From: Sanderia malayensis
Taxonomy: Eukaryota; Cnidaria; Scyphozoa; Semaeostomeae; Pelagiidae
Assembly: GCA_013076295.1 (NCBI GenBank)
Contig: RQOL01000915.1
Location: forward strand, 868,001-932,000
Direction of reading: 5' to 3'
DNA length: 64,000 nucleotides
The translations under genes and the position numbers were made by a program. Under the pieces are notes generated by a model that saw nothing but the letters and a program-made list of their open reading frames with translations, was not told the origin of the DNA and made no database searches. This document shows positions 53,385-64,000 of this stretch, piece by piece; the stretch's first letter is position 1, and each line of letters opens with the position of its first letter.

Positions 53385-54586
53385 GAGTAAACCAACCATT
53401 GCATTTATTGGGGACTCCACTTTGAAAGGCATCAGGAAGCAAGAGATAAATCACAACGTCACCAACTACTATGCAGTCGTAAACTTTTCCAGGGGCATCT
53501 GTGGATGATATGGAATCATATGTTGTTCCGACTTTGGCCAAAAATCCAGATGGCATAATAATCCACTGGGTACGAACAACCTTAGAAATGACGAACCAGA
53601 AGAAATTGCCAGAAAAATTATCAATGTTGCAATGAAAGCAAAGAAAACTGTTCACAGCATGGTAACTTACAGTATTTTACCTAGAGGAGACTCGGATCTT
53701 ATGGAGTCGAAGCGAGTGCAAGTAAATGTTTACTGGAGAAGCCACTACGAAGATATGACATGGAATTCATTAATCACAGAGACTTTAACGATAACTGGCA
53801 GAATCTCTTATATCACGATGGTATCCTCTTGAACCAACAAGGGACAAATCTTTTGGGAGGCAATATTGTAAATTTTTTAAACCTCAATTTACTTTCACCA
53901 TGTAATGAAACTCAAGCAAAGTTAATAGCATTGGCACCCCCTAAATCCATAGGTAAAAATTCAGATCTACTCTCAACAAATTTTGCTGGCTCTGAGAAAT
54001 TTTGAGACACAGTCTCATCATCAGATTTTCTCTCTAACAACTTTTCACTAGACGCAGTTTCCTCAATAACCTCTCAACAGCTTGAATCAATAATAGAACC
54101 GCTATGCCTATCCCTTGAGCCCGAACCCACCTTGCAAGCTGTTAGCTCTTTTTTTCCGCAAATAACAGCTCACATATTTTTCAATCGTCATCCCCTTGGT
54201 CTCCTTCAACAGATATTTCTTTAGAAACCAATGAGTCATCTGACATCGATAAACTATTTAATCTCAGAACAGAGTATCATAATAATCCTCTTAACGGTTT
54301 CTTGAATATAAATAGTCTCAGAAATAAGATAATTGATTTGAGAATGCTAATGGAAAAATGTTTACCAGATGTTTTGGTCATAGAAGAAACTAAAATAAAT
54401 TCAGATACCAAAAACCAATGCGTTGTGATAGGGATGAATTTGGTGAGGGTATTATGTTATACTTTAAACTCTGCTTTAGATAAATATGATAATGTAATTA
54501 TGATGGGGGACATCAACATTGATAGCTTAAACAACCAAGATCCTGGGCACAACAAGCTTGTTTCGTTTTGTGATGTATTTGGGCTA
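53385..54586 (+). pseudogene. LINE fragment with SGNH esterase domain and partial endonuclease
   Basis: In shifting plus-strand frames: DDMESYVVPTLAKNPDGIIIH (about 53,500-53,565), SILPRGDSDLMESKRVQV (about 53,668), FNDNWQNLLYHDG then LNQQGTNLLGGNIVNFLN (about 53,775-53,880). This is the block order of an SGNH hydrolase as found in some CR1- and L2-type LINE proteins. 54,302-54,586 is an endonuclease start (MNINSLRNKIIDLRMLMEK, DVLVIEETK, then after a deletion NVIMMGDINIDSLN). The right arm of the host element begins where it ends. Confidence 0.65.
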
Positions 54587-54880
54587 TCTCAGCCTCTATC
54601 TCGAATCAATATAGAATATACAAGCAGCCACTTTTGCATGCTGTGAAATCGAGCTGGAAAACACTTGAGAACGCTTCGTTGAGAACTTTCGAGTGGAAAA
54701 GCATGGAAATAATTTCATGGTTTTTGAGAAAACGGCGGGTCTGTGCAAGCGCGAACAAGTGAAAACGTGATGAGAAAGGTATTTCCTTTACATTTCTCTT
54801 GTCAGAAAGTAGTCTCCAGGTTGGGTCCAACGAATACTCTTTTGAGAGCCTTTTGGCCTGCAGTGCCCATGGCCTATAGT

Positions 54881-55533
54881 GGTTTTAAGTGGTGACTTAA
54901 ACCTTAATCTACTAAAGTATGATAAACTACCGTGCGTTGAATCCTTTCTTTATCTAATATTTGCAAATTTCCTGAAACCTATGATAACCCAGCCAAGAAG
55001 AATAAACGATACAACCACACCAAGTTTAATTGATAACATATTCATAAATTCTATCGAGCTAAATTCTATAAGTGGTGATCTAATTGATAAAGTTTCAGAT
55101 CATCTTCCTAATTTTGTTATTTGTGTCAAAAATAGCGATAACGATAAGTCAATGTCCCGTGATTACAGAAATTTTAATGCTAAAGATTACCTAGGTGACA
55201 TAAATGCAATAAACTTTGATTCTATTTTAAACAGTCCTAACGATTTAGAGACTAAATATAGCTTATTCCAGTCTGAATTGCTAAATGTGATTTATAAGCA
55301 TGCTCCTAGTAAAACTAAATCTAAGCCACAAAGAAAATAACAATTGAAACATGGATTTCCATCTCAACCAAAAACTCTCTATACAAGTGGTTTATTAAAA
55401 CGAAAGATATATTTTGGTTTCAACGTTATAAAGTTTATAAAAATACACTTACACAAAGTTATATCACCTGTCTTATTTCCAAAACTTTAAAAATGACTGT
55501 AAAAAAGTTTGGAAAGGCATTAACAATCTAATA
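54881..55533 (+). pseudogene. LINE endonuclease end and linker to reverse transcriptase
   Basis: VVLSGDLNLNLLKYD (the catalytic GD-N motif), TTPSLIDNIF, GDLIDKVSDHLPNFVI (catalytic SDH), then YRNFNAKDYLGDIN to the stop at about 55,338. Shifted text SLYKWFIKTKDIFWFQRYK and KVWKGINN follows. All of these have counterparts in the inverted LINE (59,751-59,300). It is cut off by composite repeat copy C. Confidence 0.75.
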
Positions 55534-57122
55534 TTACTATTCTGCGGAGGTCACGTGATGACGCACTTTCTTGCCAAAAACAATAGATTCGACCCGAAAC
55601 AATAGGTCAAACGCCTCAAAACAATGGGCCGAAACGGCGAACCGTGTAATCACAAAGAATTTTTTGTATGTGGATATATGGCAATGAAATTCACACTGAA
55701 TGCTTAGTTTATTTAATTAACCAGGGTAATGGTTTTTGTTTTCCGATTTTCTCCCAAATTATTGAATTATTCCACTAATTATTCTGCTAATTGTGCTATC
55801 ACGAAAAAACGACGGTTTACACTGGCGAAACTTCCAAATTCGCGTCCCGAACTCCATTTTCGAACAGAGTGTTCGCTCTTCACGTGACCTGTTTCGCCTT
55901 TTCCTGTAATTTGATTGGCTCTTTGGCGACTTCACGTGAACAGTCACACGTTTTTCGTTATCATGCAAACTTGCCCTCGGGTTGAACAGCAGGTACTTTT
56001 GGAGAAGACGCGTGTTTTTGTTTTGCACACAAAAGAAAACTCGGCGCCTTTCAAAGTGTTTTACGACCTGAATTATCTTTGTAAAGACTTGCTAATTGTT
56101 TGAGAGACCTCTGGAAAATTACAGGAGACAATTGAGAACACAGGTGACAGCTCTTTTTTCGAGTGAGATAGTTGTAGTTTAGGTGGTAGGCGGCCGCCAT
56201 TGTTGCTTCGGCATGCTTGTGACACTTGGGCCTAATGTAAGCAAGCCCAAAGTTTTAATAAACAAATTATGATAAGGGGTTATCAGGCGAGCGCAGCGAG
56301 CCAAACTGTTGTAAGAGGAGTAGGCAGAGGCATGAGGATAAGCGAATGCAGCGCACAAAGTGCGCCCTATCAGTCTATGTTTCTTGATAATAGATAGACA
56401 GGCGACCGCAGCGAGCTACCCCATTGTACGTGGGGTTGAAAGGGGCATGAGCATAAGTGAATGCAGCGCACGAAGTGCGCCCTATCAGTCTATGTTTCTT
56501 GATAATAGATAGACAGGCGAGCGCAGCGAGCTAACCCATTGTAGGTGGGGTTGAAAGGGGCATGAGGGTAAGCAAATGCAGCGCACGAAGTGTGCCCTAT
56601 CAGTCTATGTTTCTTGATAATAGATAGACAGGCGAGCGCAGCGAGCTAACCCATTGTAGGTGGGGTTGAAAGGGGCATGAGCGTAAGCGAATGCAGCGCA
56701 CGAAGTGCGCCCTATCAGTCTATGTTTCTTGATAATAGATAGACAGGCGAGCGCAGCGAGCTAACCCATTGTAGGTGGGGTTGAAAGGGGCATGAGAGTA
56801 AGCAAATGCAGCGCACGAAGTGTGCCCTATCAGTCTATGTTTCTGGATAATAGATAGACAGGCGAGCACAGCGAGCTAACCCATTGTACGTGGGGTTGAA
56901 AGGAGCATGAGAGTAAGCAAATGCAGCGCACGAAGTGTGCCCTATCAGTCTATGTTTCTGGATAATAGATAGACAGGCGAGCACAGCGAGCTAACCCATT
57001 GTACGTGGGGTTGAAAGGAGCATGAGCGTAAGCGAATGCAGCGCACGAAGTGCGCCAACCAGACTAAGCTTTTTTTGCTTGACGGGCTGGGGCGAAAGAG
57101 CGAAGCGAGTGATGACCCCTAG
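55534..57122 (-). mobile_element. Composite satellite-bearing repeat, copy C
   Basis: Inverted relative to copy A: the 3' end (TTACTATTCTGC at 55,534), the unique body to about 56,285, satellite to about 57,060, and the outer end with AAGCGAGTGATGACCCCTAG at about 57,103. The satellite unit here is 115 bp rather than 88. The 5' boundary against the LINE is uncertain by about 10 bp because ATATTAGA-like sequence is shared. Confidence 0.7.
56286..57060 (-). repeat. 115-bp tandem satellite inside composite repeat C
   Basis: GGCGAGCGCAGCGAG-type landmarks fall at 56,286, 56,401, 56,516, 56,631, 56,746, 56,861 and 56,976, a constant 115 bp. Each unit equals the 88-bp unit of copy A plus an inserted segment containing CTATCAGTCTATGTTTC and ATAATAGATAGACA. 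Confidence 0.9.
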
Positions 57123-57559
57123 TCTATAATATATAGGAGCTGTCGTCACGTGACGTGCTCTAAACAAAGGAAAACTCGCCCTCCGTTGTCAATGAACTCC
57201 TCCTACAGTTTTCGGTCTAGCACCGCGAAAGACACACTGATCTGCTGGACGTATCCTTGGGAAGTAAAATGAGAATTGCTTTTCGTGAATATCTCTTTCG
57301 TTTTCGAGATATTCAGCTTTTTCTGAATCGAAAACTTTCCCAGGAAGTCTATTGTTTTTTTTTTTCAAAAGAATCGGCCTAACTTGCCACAGGAAGCAAA
57401 TTTCCACCTCGATTTCTCGAGTGATTTTTTCTGCAATTCTTCTGAAATTCATTTTGAAAATTCCACATAACGTTAGCATGGAATTCGCCGAGCAGCTCCA
57501 TGTTTTTCACTTTCGTTTTTCCAGATTTCAGAATCAATTTTAGACTCATGTTTACTGAA
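57123..57559. other. Spacer between copy C and the inverted LINE
   Basis: Includes GTCACGTGAC at about 57,145. The frames present have no recognisable motif; part may be the 3' untranslated region of the inverted LINE. Confidence 0.35.
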
Positions 57560-60500
57560 GGTCTTGTAATAACCATTTTTATAGAAATTTATGAAAAAAA
57601 GATTTGTTTCTTATTTCTCCTATTTCTAGGGGTATACTATTCCAAATCTTTACTCCATTACAAGTAATAAATCGTTTTCTGTAGTTTGTTCTGACTATTG
57701 GAGTGACAAGATGTTTTTTAGTAGCTTGGCGGGTCCGATAACCATGTTGAGAGGTTGTTTTCTCAAAAAAATCATTAAATATCGAATTTTGATTATTATT
57801 TTAATGTCATACATGACTTTCACACATTCAAAATTGATACTTTCTTTAAAGTTAAGAATATGTAGTTTCTTGGAAAAAGGTTTGGCACTCGTTTTATATT
57901 TTTGAAAATTCATTATTCTCAATGCTTTATTGAGATTGCGCTGAACTGATTTAGTATCATTGAAGCTGCACAGCCCCAATTGATCAGGGCATAATTTACA
58001 TGAGGAGCTATAGAAGCAAATATAGGTTGCGTAAAATTTGAGCTCGAACAAAATGTCTCATTTTGGCGAGAATACCGATGCCTTTAGATACCTTTATATT
58101 TATGTATTTAATATGTTGTTTCCAAATTAAATTTTTATCTAGTATTACACCAAGATACTTAATGAAATCTTTCTCTTCGATGGCTTTATTGTTTATCAAA
58201 ATTTTAATAGGCTGAGGTGATTTTTTTTGTGGAGGTGAAATTATTAAAAAGCTTGATTTTTCAACGTTTAATGTTAGCATGTTAACGATTAACCAATTAG
58301 CAACATTACTTAGTTCATTATTAACTATTTTTTCAATATATTTCAAGTTTTCGAGTGAGTAAAAAATACTCGTGTCATCAGCAAATAAATGAAATGAAAT
58401 TTCAGTGTGCTTGATGCAAAGGGCATATCGTTGATATATAGAAGAAATAGTAGAGGCCCAAGTACACTACCTTGTGGCACCCCTGCATTAACAGTACAAG
58501 TATCAGATAGTACATCGTTGATTGAAACTTTTTGCTTCCGTTCGGACAAATAAGATCTAAACCAAAGAAAAGGGGTGCCTCTTACACCATAATAATCAAG
58601 TTTTTCTAGCAAGATGTTATGGTCCACAGTATCAAATGCTTTTGCAAGATCTAAAAAGATGCAACATGCATATTGTTTATTTTCAATGGCAGTAACAAGT
58701 TTATTATATAAATCTAGGATGGCCAGTGATGTGGACTTATTTTTTTAAAGCCAAACTGATGTTCAAAGATGATATTATGTTTCATAAGAAAATTTGTTAG
58801 TCTGCTATGCATAAGTTTTTCAAAAATCTTATTGAAGATAGGCAGAAGAGAAATTGGGCGGTAGTTGGAAAAATCCTTCCTAGACTTCGCTTTATATATA
58901 GGAATAACTTTGGCATATTTTAGCAATTTCGGAAGAAGGCCAGATTGGAAAGACTGGTTTATCACATTTGTGAGGGGAGTAGTCAAGACATCACTTATAC
59001 ATTTAATCAGCTTGACCGGACTGTTATAAGCATCTAGAGCTTTACTTTCATTTAGGCTTAATAACTGGGAGCAAACTTCTGCAGTCGTCACGGGTGAAAT
59101 AAAAAATGAATCACTGTTCTTGCTTTTTAAATAGTCTGTAAAATTTGTCTCCGTGTGTCCAAGTTTATCGACAAGTTTTTGAGTGATACTGGTGAAGAAC
59201 GTATTAAGAGCATTTGTGACTTGAATTGCTTCAGAAATGGATTTTCCTTCTAAGTTCGGGCTAAAATCTTGTGAACTTTTTGTCCTGTTTCTATTGAAAA
59301 GATTATTCAGTCCTGACCAGATTTTTTGAGTCATTTTTGTATGTTTTGAAGTAAGATCAATGATATAATTTTTTACTTAGTCTTATGACATGATTTAAAT
59401 ATTTCTAAAGTTTTTATATCGTTGGAACCAAAACTCGTCTTTATTTTTTAAGAATTTCATGTATAATTTGTTTTTTGACGTTATAGATTTCAAAATTCCA
59501 TTAGTTATCCAATGCTTTCGTTCCTGTTTTCTCTGACGTTTAGTTTTCATCTTGAGGGGTGCATGTTTGTTAACAGCGTCCAGCACTTTAGAATGAAATA
59601 GTTCATATTTTTCATCTAGATTAACAGTATTGTCTACTATAAGATCGAAATTCATATTTTTAAATTCATTGAGATGTTTTTCGGAGGAAAATGTATGGTA
59701 GTCTCTTATCATAGTTCGGTTTTTACCTTTTTTCGATAATTTCTCATGCAAAGTTCCAGAAATGCAAAGTTTGGTAAATGGTCAGATAAACAATTGATGA
59801 GATTACCAGAAGTAGGCATGAGGAGGCATTTATAAGGGTGGGTTGTGTTATCAAAGGTTTATAAAAATTTGCTAACATTAGATTTAAAAACGATTCAACA
59901 TTCAGATTTGTATCATGTTTTAACAAGTTAAGATTAAAATCACCAGACAAAAGGACTAGTTTTTATTTTCACGGTTAATTTTATTGAAAATAGTCTGGAG
60001 ATAATCTAAAAAAGGGGTCGAATCTTTACGAGGATGATTATAGATTACAACGATTCTTATATTTTTACCACCTTTATTTATAATTTCGATCCAGAGGGCT
60101 TCAAACTCACAGTTTGGTTCGTGCAGAGATTTAGCGAGATCATCACAAGGGAAAAATGAAAAGCAATTTTTCAGGAATAACCCACAGCCCCCTTTTCTGT
60201 TTCCCCCTTTTAATCCAATGTAATCGTGATAACTCTCTAGGCTTAAACTCTTTATGACATCGTCATTATTATTCGTATGCCAAGTTTCGCTAAAGGTGAT
60301 TATATCAAAATCACGATCAAGGTTGCTTAGTAAGGCTTGAAGGTTTTCAAGATTCTTAAAGGTAGAACAAATGTTAGTATGCAGAATTCCGAACTGATCG
60401 TTAAATTTAAAAGCAGGTTTACTACAAATTTTATGGAATTTATGATATTTAGATATAATATTTAAAATCAGATGAATAATCGAGGTTGCTATAAACATCA

Positions 60501-61112
60501 TTACTTTGAAGAGCGTTAAATTTGTTCAGCGTGATTTTGCATGTTTCTAATCCTTCAAGGTTCTGAAAGTTGATGCATGGCAAGGCTGTGGAACTGCATT
60601 TACATAAAAAAATAGAGTTAAAAGTCAGAGCTGTCAGTTCCTGCTCATCAATATCATTGAAAGGAAAAGCTGATGAGAGTTCTTGTCTACAGGTTGATCA
60701 AGGTTGCTTAGTAAGGTTTGAAGGTTTTCAAGATTCCTAGAGATAGAACAAATGTTAGTATGCAGAATTCCGACTTGATCGTTAAATTTAAAAGCAGGTT
60801 TACTACAAATTTTATGGAATTCATGATTATCATAACATTTAAAATCAGATGAATAATCGAGGTTGCTATCAACATCATTACTTTAAAGAGCAATAAATTT
60901 GTTCAGCGTGATTTTGCATGTTTCTAATGCTTCAAGGTTCTGAAAGTTGACGCATGGCCAGGCTGTGGAACTGCCTTTACATAAAAAATTAGAGTTAAAA
61001 GTCAGAGCTGTCAGTTCCTGCTCATCAATATCATTGAAAGGAAATGCCGATGAGAGTTCTTGTCTACAGGTTGAACATTCCCACGCATTCAAGTGACTCA
61101 TGATATTATTTA
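57560..61112 (-). pseudogene. Inverted LINE of the same family (fingers, endonuclease, reverse transcriptase)
   Basis: Minus-strand order: a finger end (AWECSTCRQELSS, about 61,080), endonuclease 60,420-59,750 (ILHTNICS, FDIITFSETWH, GGNRKGGCGLFLKNC, then SGDFNLNLLKHD), linker 59,751-59,395, and RT 59,334-57,695 (YRPISLLPIFNKIFEKLM, DHNILLEKLDYYGVRG, AGVPQGSVLGPLLFLLYIND, and a FADD catalytic motif in a shifted frame at about 58,375, then KYLGVILD). Frame breaks occur at about 59,950, 59,390, 58,740, 58,390 and 58,010. A 380-bp tandem duplication sits in its 5' part. It encodes target-primed reverse transcription machinery but is inactive. Confidence 0.85.
60315..61072. repeat. 380-bp tandem duplication inside the inverted LINE
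   Basis: GGTTGCTTAGTAAGG occurs at 60,321 and 60,701, and the flanking 370-380 bp match with a few percent differences. The junction is near 60,695. Confidence 0.8.
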
Positions 61113-61636
61113 GGGCCCATCTACACGAGAGCAAAAAACAGGCATGCTCAAATTCTTCAAGGGATTAAGCGAATTAGCACCTGAAATGAGCATCCCTACC
61201 CATGTAGATGGTCATTTTTGATCACTTCTTGTGAGCACGATTTCGATGAAATATGAAAGAAGCCGCTTGGCCAATTTGAGCACCTCACTCAGGTGCTCAA
61301 CGTTCTTATTTCTATTGTTTCACTAATCTTGCCTCTCATGATGAATTAGTTTGTCTTCTATTCAATGTACAACATCGAGGGTGTAATTTGTTTGTCGCGC
61401 AAGAAATCAAAATGCCGGACAAGGAATATATTATGTTTCTCCCTTGTTTATATTCTCAAACAAAGTAGAGGTATCAGAATGCATAGCTTTGTGTCATTTG
61501 CTGCTAGCATGTTGAACATAAAAAACTATTCTCACTGAAGGTACATTCGTTCGGACGAGATCCAAAGCTATTTCACCACTGTTATACCCCTGTGGGTACC
61601 GCGCTTGATAGCCCTGGACCCGAGGCAACCTTGCAC
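61113..61636. other. Spacer, possible MITE start
   Basis: GGGCCCATCTACACGAGAGC at 61,114 and a partial inverse CATGTAGATGG at 61,201 suggest a MITE, but no full inverted repeat is visible. The rest is unassigned. Confidence 0.3.
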
Positions 61637-61644
61637 ATTATATA
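61637..61644 (+). promoter_or_regulatory. Candidate TATA box
   Basis: TTATATAATAG lies about 60 bp before the ATG at 61,698, in otherwise mixed-composition sequence. Confidence 0.35.
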
Positions 61645-61697
61645 ATAGCCGTCAGCGCGTTCTGTACCCCCTCTCAGTCTCCATATCGCTGATCAAA

Positions 61698-61866
61698 ATG
61701 GCTGCTTCCAACAATGGCCCACAAGCTCAACCCCCAGTTGCCATCAACGCTGGTGCCATCGAAGCTGCAATTCAGCCTTGCCGGCCAGACGTTCAAGCCA
61801 AACCCAGACCAGCCGTAGCCCCAAGAGAAGATATCCCAGTCGGCCCTCCAGTGCAAGGAGAGAATG
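61698..61866 (+). CDS. Possible first exon of an unidentified protein
   Basis: ATG at 61,698 in a good context (AAAATGGCTGC) opens an Ala/Pro/Gln-rich frame (MAASNNGPQAQPPVAI ... QGEN) that meets a GTGAGT donor near 61,867. After the donor the same frame becomes Phe-rich and non-protein-like, supporting an intron. No later exon could be linked and no domain is recognisable. It may be the Gag-like start of a retroelement, for example a DIRS-type one, which is a guess. Confidence 0.35.
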
Positions 61867-63419
61867 TGAGTTTTGTTTTCCGACATTTTCATCCTCTTGT
61901 GTATTTGGGTTTTTGTGTTACGTGGCGCATATCATTTGCCTCTATTGTCATGTTTAGTCACCGCGCGGTACAGACCATTTTGTTTGCTATATTGTTCCCA
62001 CGTGTGTATTTTCCAACCCGCCGGTTCTTTCTTGTTTTGTGCGCGTAGCGCTGTGGAGTTCACATTTCGTATCTACCACGAACTATAATGCTTTTTTATA
62101 TGTATTTCGCATTATAAAAACCTTTATCACATACCTGTAGTTATAACGTATCGCCGTGAGTATCGTATTTCATATCTGCCACGGGCATAATACTCGTCAC
62201 CCATTTGCACCACGGTGCTTGCTCCGTTATTTCCCACCATTACCCCACACGCTGCACCTCCATCTTTATTTATTTCGCACTATGCCCACCTGTATAACAC
62301 CGGTATTTCCTTAAGAGCCACTTCGTTGCCACCTTGCTTTCTCGTGTACATTTCCCCAATCCAACGGTTTTTTTCTGTTACGTATTCGCACTATGCGAAC
62401 CTTTACATCATACCTGTACTTTTAGGGGCCACTTGTCTATGTGGCGGCGCCTTCCTGTTCCTGATATACGTCCTATTGTTTTATTTCACCACTTTACAGG
62501 CTAATTTTCTGTTAAAAATTGTACACAAGGCTCAAACGGGGCCACACTCTACACCTTTTATATCCCTGTCCGCGGGACAATGCCAGAGCATCACCGCCTC
62601 GCGCACTTATACGCGGCTCGACAGTACTTCCTCGCCCCATTTGTGGTAGGCCTGATCAAAAATCCAGGGGCGCATGTTCCACAAGATCTCCGGTGCCACT
62701 TTATACATAGTGCTTGCTTCTTTCGTTTTCCCCACTATCGCCTCTCAGGGGGCCCGCGCACACCCCGGCAAAACCATTCGTTTCCTTTACCACCGCAAGG
62801 AATGCAGTATGACCTGACAAGCATTTCTCCCCATTATTGCGTACCCCACATTGTTTATATTTGGTCAAATACCTACCACACGGAGGGCAATCTATTCTAG
62901 CGGTTTAGGTTGTCTCACGCAATGTGTGTCCTCATGTTCACGTTTCGGCATAGGGCTGTACGGTGTAGGCCAATTCCCCTACCCGCTGACCCTCACCAGT
63001 TAGATGGCTACCAAGCGGCATGTATACATCCATGGACAACACATTCACTATTGCAAGACATGGGCACCCAAGCTGTTGGCATCATTGTTGTCCATCGGTT
63101 CCCCCCCTCATTCCTACTATAGCAGCCATACCGCCGTCTCGGTGGCCACTCCATCCTCGATTTCCTCATTGCAGAACCATGGCGTGACAAAACTTTACGG
63201 TTTTCACAGCGGATCAAGGTCACATCGATTACACACGCCACGCTAATTAAAACGGTAACGGCTTTGGCCTACGTTTACACAGAGGTGCCCAGAAAACCAC
63301 ACCCATTCCTTGCGGTCAACAATTTCCTTGTACATTCGCTTATTCCATGTCCACACTGACCTCCCCCCGTTCCCGTGGCTGTCAGTGCCTACGAAGGGCT
63401 GCATTGTCGTGGTTTGTTT
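61867..63419. other. Pyrimidine-rich plus-strand region, unassigned
   Basis: The plus strand is rich in C and T with recurring short phrases such as TTCGCACTATGC and CGTATTTCATATCTGCCACG (for example 62,060-62,400). Overlapping open frames in several phases indicate low stop density from base composition, not verified genes. The frame from ATG 63,004 (MATKRHVYIHGQHIHYC) has no domain I recognise. Confidence 0.4.
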
Positions 63420-63720
63420 AGCCTCACAGTGGACCTGCTTTACACAAGGTGCAATTATTCACGGAGGTGCTTTGAGGTCAGAGTATGTTGACAGTTTTGT
63501 TTCGACTCGTAGACGACCCTGCACCCCACGTAGTCCTTATCATTCACGAAGGTGCGGTGGCGTCAGGGTTCGATTAGGCTCACAGAGAGACCTGCAGTAC
63601 ATATATAGTCTAATTATTTCATGAAGGCGCTGTTCCGTCATAGTATATTGCACCCATAGATAGACCTGCAGCGCACATGGCGTTTCATTATGCATGAGAG
63701 TGCCCTATGTTATGGTTCGT
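63420..63720 (+). repeat. Degenerate tandem repeat, unit about 75-84 bp
   Basis: GACCTGC-type starts recur near 63,430, 63,514, 63,589 and 63,664. Each is followed by an ATTATTCACGGAGGTGC- or CATTCACGAAGGTGC-type block about 30-40 bases later. Units are poorly conserved. Confidence 0.55.
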
Positions 63721-64000
63721 TCAGACTAGGGCCAACGTCCAATTACAGCTTTAAAAGCTAGTAGTCAACCTTTGCAACCACAGACTATGGGAACCCAGCA
63801 CGCCAAAAATTCCATTTCTATCATTTCTTCTCCCAAAAAGGTATACATTCGGATTAACACTTAGCGGCACGGAGGGGTCCAATCTAACATTGATTTTCTC
63901 TCACCTAAATTCTGTATTTATAAGAACATTGCCCAGCACAAGATATAGCAACACAATGCTGATATGTTCACCGGTCAACCATTCTTATCAAAAACCCATT

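Larger units (their letters stand above)
51857..54875. mobile_element. 3-kb inverted-repeat DNA element carrying a LINE fragment
   Basis: Inverted arms at 51,857-52,139 and 54,587-54,875 start AGGCCATGGGCA and remain similar for about 285 bp with indels. CTAGT and ATAGT border the insert, consistent with a 4-5-bp duplication, and the LINE codons AAA CTA GTG GTT rejoin on removal. The interior has a 9-bp GCGAGGTTT tandem at about 52,445-52,478, a hairpin at 53,063-53,106, and a piece of another LINE (53,385-54,586). No transposase is recognised, so the superfamily is open. Confidence 0.75.
36267..55533 (+). mobile_element. LINE copy opened by four nested insertions
   Basis: The LINE reads in five blocks: 36,267-36,978 and 42,893-43,054 (ORF1 and the gap after it), 49,250-50,209 (start of ORF2), 51,621-51,856 (endonuclease), 54,881-55,533 (end of endonuclease and linker). 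At each break the interrupted codon or motif continues on the far side: ATA TTC CTG then CGC AAG in ORF1, NRK then RGC in the endonuclease, ENKL then VVLSGD. It ends where composite repeat copy C begins. The same family lies inverted at 57,560-61,112, which confirms the block order. Confidence 0.85.

Noticed and set aside
57189..57576. Overlapping 65-96-codon minus-strand frames
   Set aside because: No motif, no similarity to the adjacent LINE proteins, and they sit where its 3' untranslated region is expected.
62215..63624. Many plus-strand frames of 60-144 codons
   Set aside because: Frames overlap in two or three phases because the pyrimidine-rich strand has few stops; none shows a domain or coherent splice structure.

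Overview
The window is eukaryotic, repeat-dense, AT-rich animal DNA. No bacterial features, tRNA or rRNA genes are visible. The mix of element families points to a cnidarian, most likely an anthozoan such as a stony coral or sea anemone: Penelope-like elements, P-element-like THAP transposases, BEL/Pao and Ty3/Gypsy fragments, several LINE lineages, a TTAA element with THAP and P2X7-type zinc-binding remnants, and integrase elements with HECT genes. That assignment is an inference from repeat content. I see no clear single-copy host gene; nearly every coding trace belongs to a mobile element or a multicopy family.

Layout. 1-1.2 kb: end of a multicopy protein family (minus). 1.7-3.25 kb: composite repeat copy A with an 88-bp satellite. 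4.6-5.3 kb: faint protein remnant. 6.2-8.8 kb: broken reverse transcriptase (minus). 9.2-9.4 kb: pogo-type MITE. 9.7-12.06 kb: BEL/Pao pol fragment split by an 821-bp foldback element with 245-bp arms. 12.1-13.2 kb: gypsy scrap, satellite fragments and a CATA microsatellite. 13.7-14.4 kb: composite repeat copy B. 14.5-18.6 kb: decayed multi-exon gene (minus). 19.8-31.8 kb: two Penelope-like copies in head-to-tail tandem, the longer one split by a 4.6-kb two-gene P-like transposon with perfect 47-bp terminal inverted repeats. 31.8-33.4 kb: gypsy integrase remnant with a probable LTR. 33.4-34.9 kb: TTAA element.

From 36.3 to about 55.5 kb lies one LINE copy (plus) that has been opened four times: by a 5.9-kb transposon with about 580-bp inverted repeats carrying convergent HECT E3-ligase and integrase genes (36,979-42,883); by a Ty3/Gypsy element with 826-867-bp LTRs (43,055-49,245); by a 1.4-kb segment carrying a 2A-like peptide (50,210-51,613); and by a 3-kb inverted-repeat element that holds a piece of a second, SGNH-esterase LINE (51,857-54,875). 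At each break the LINE reading frame resumes on the far side and short direct repeats flank the insert, so the order of events can be read directly. The LINE then runs into composite repeat copy C (55.5-57.1 kb, inverted relative to copy A), followed by a related LINE in the opposite orientation (57.6-61.1 kb). The right end (61.6-64 kb) is richer in G+C and holds a possible TATA-driven first exon and a degenerate tandem array.

The most notable unit is the HECT-plus-integrase transposon: two convergent spliced genes in long inverted repeats, one gene an integrase with a D, D, E triad and the other a CUE-like/HECT ubiquitin ligase with its catalytic cysteine. The P-like element is built the same way, with a THAP transposase and a convergent C2H2 zinc-finger partner. 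Both copies carry at least one frame disruption, so they look recently active rather than currently active.
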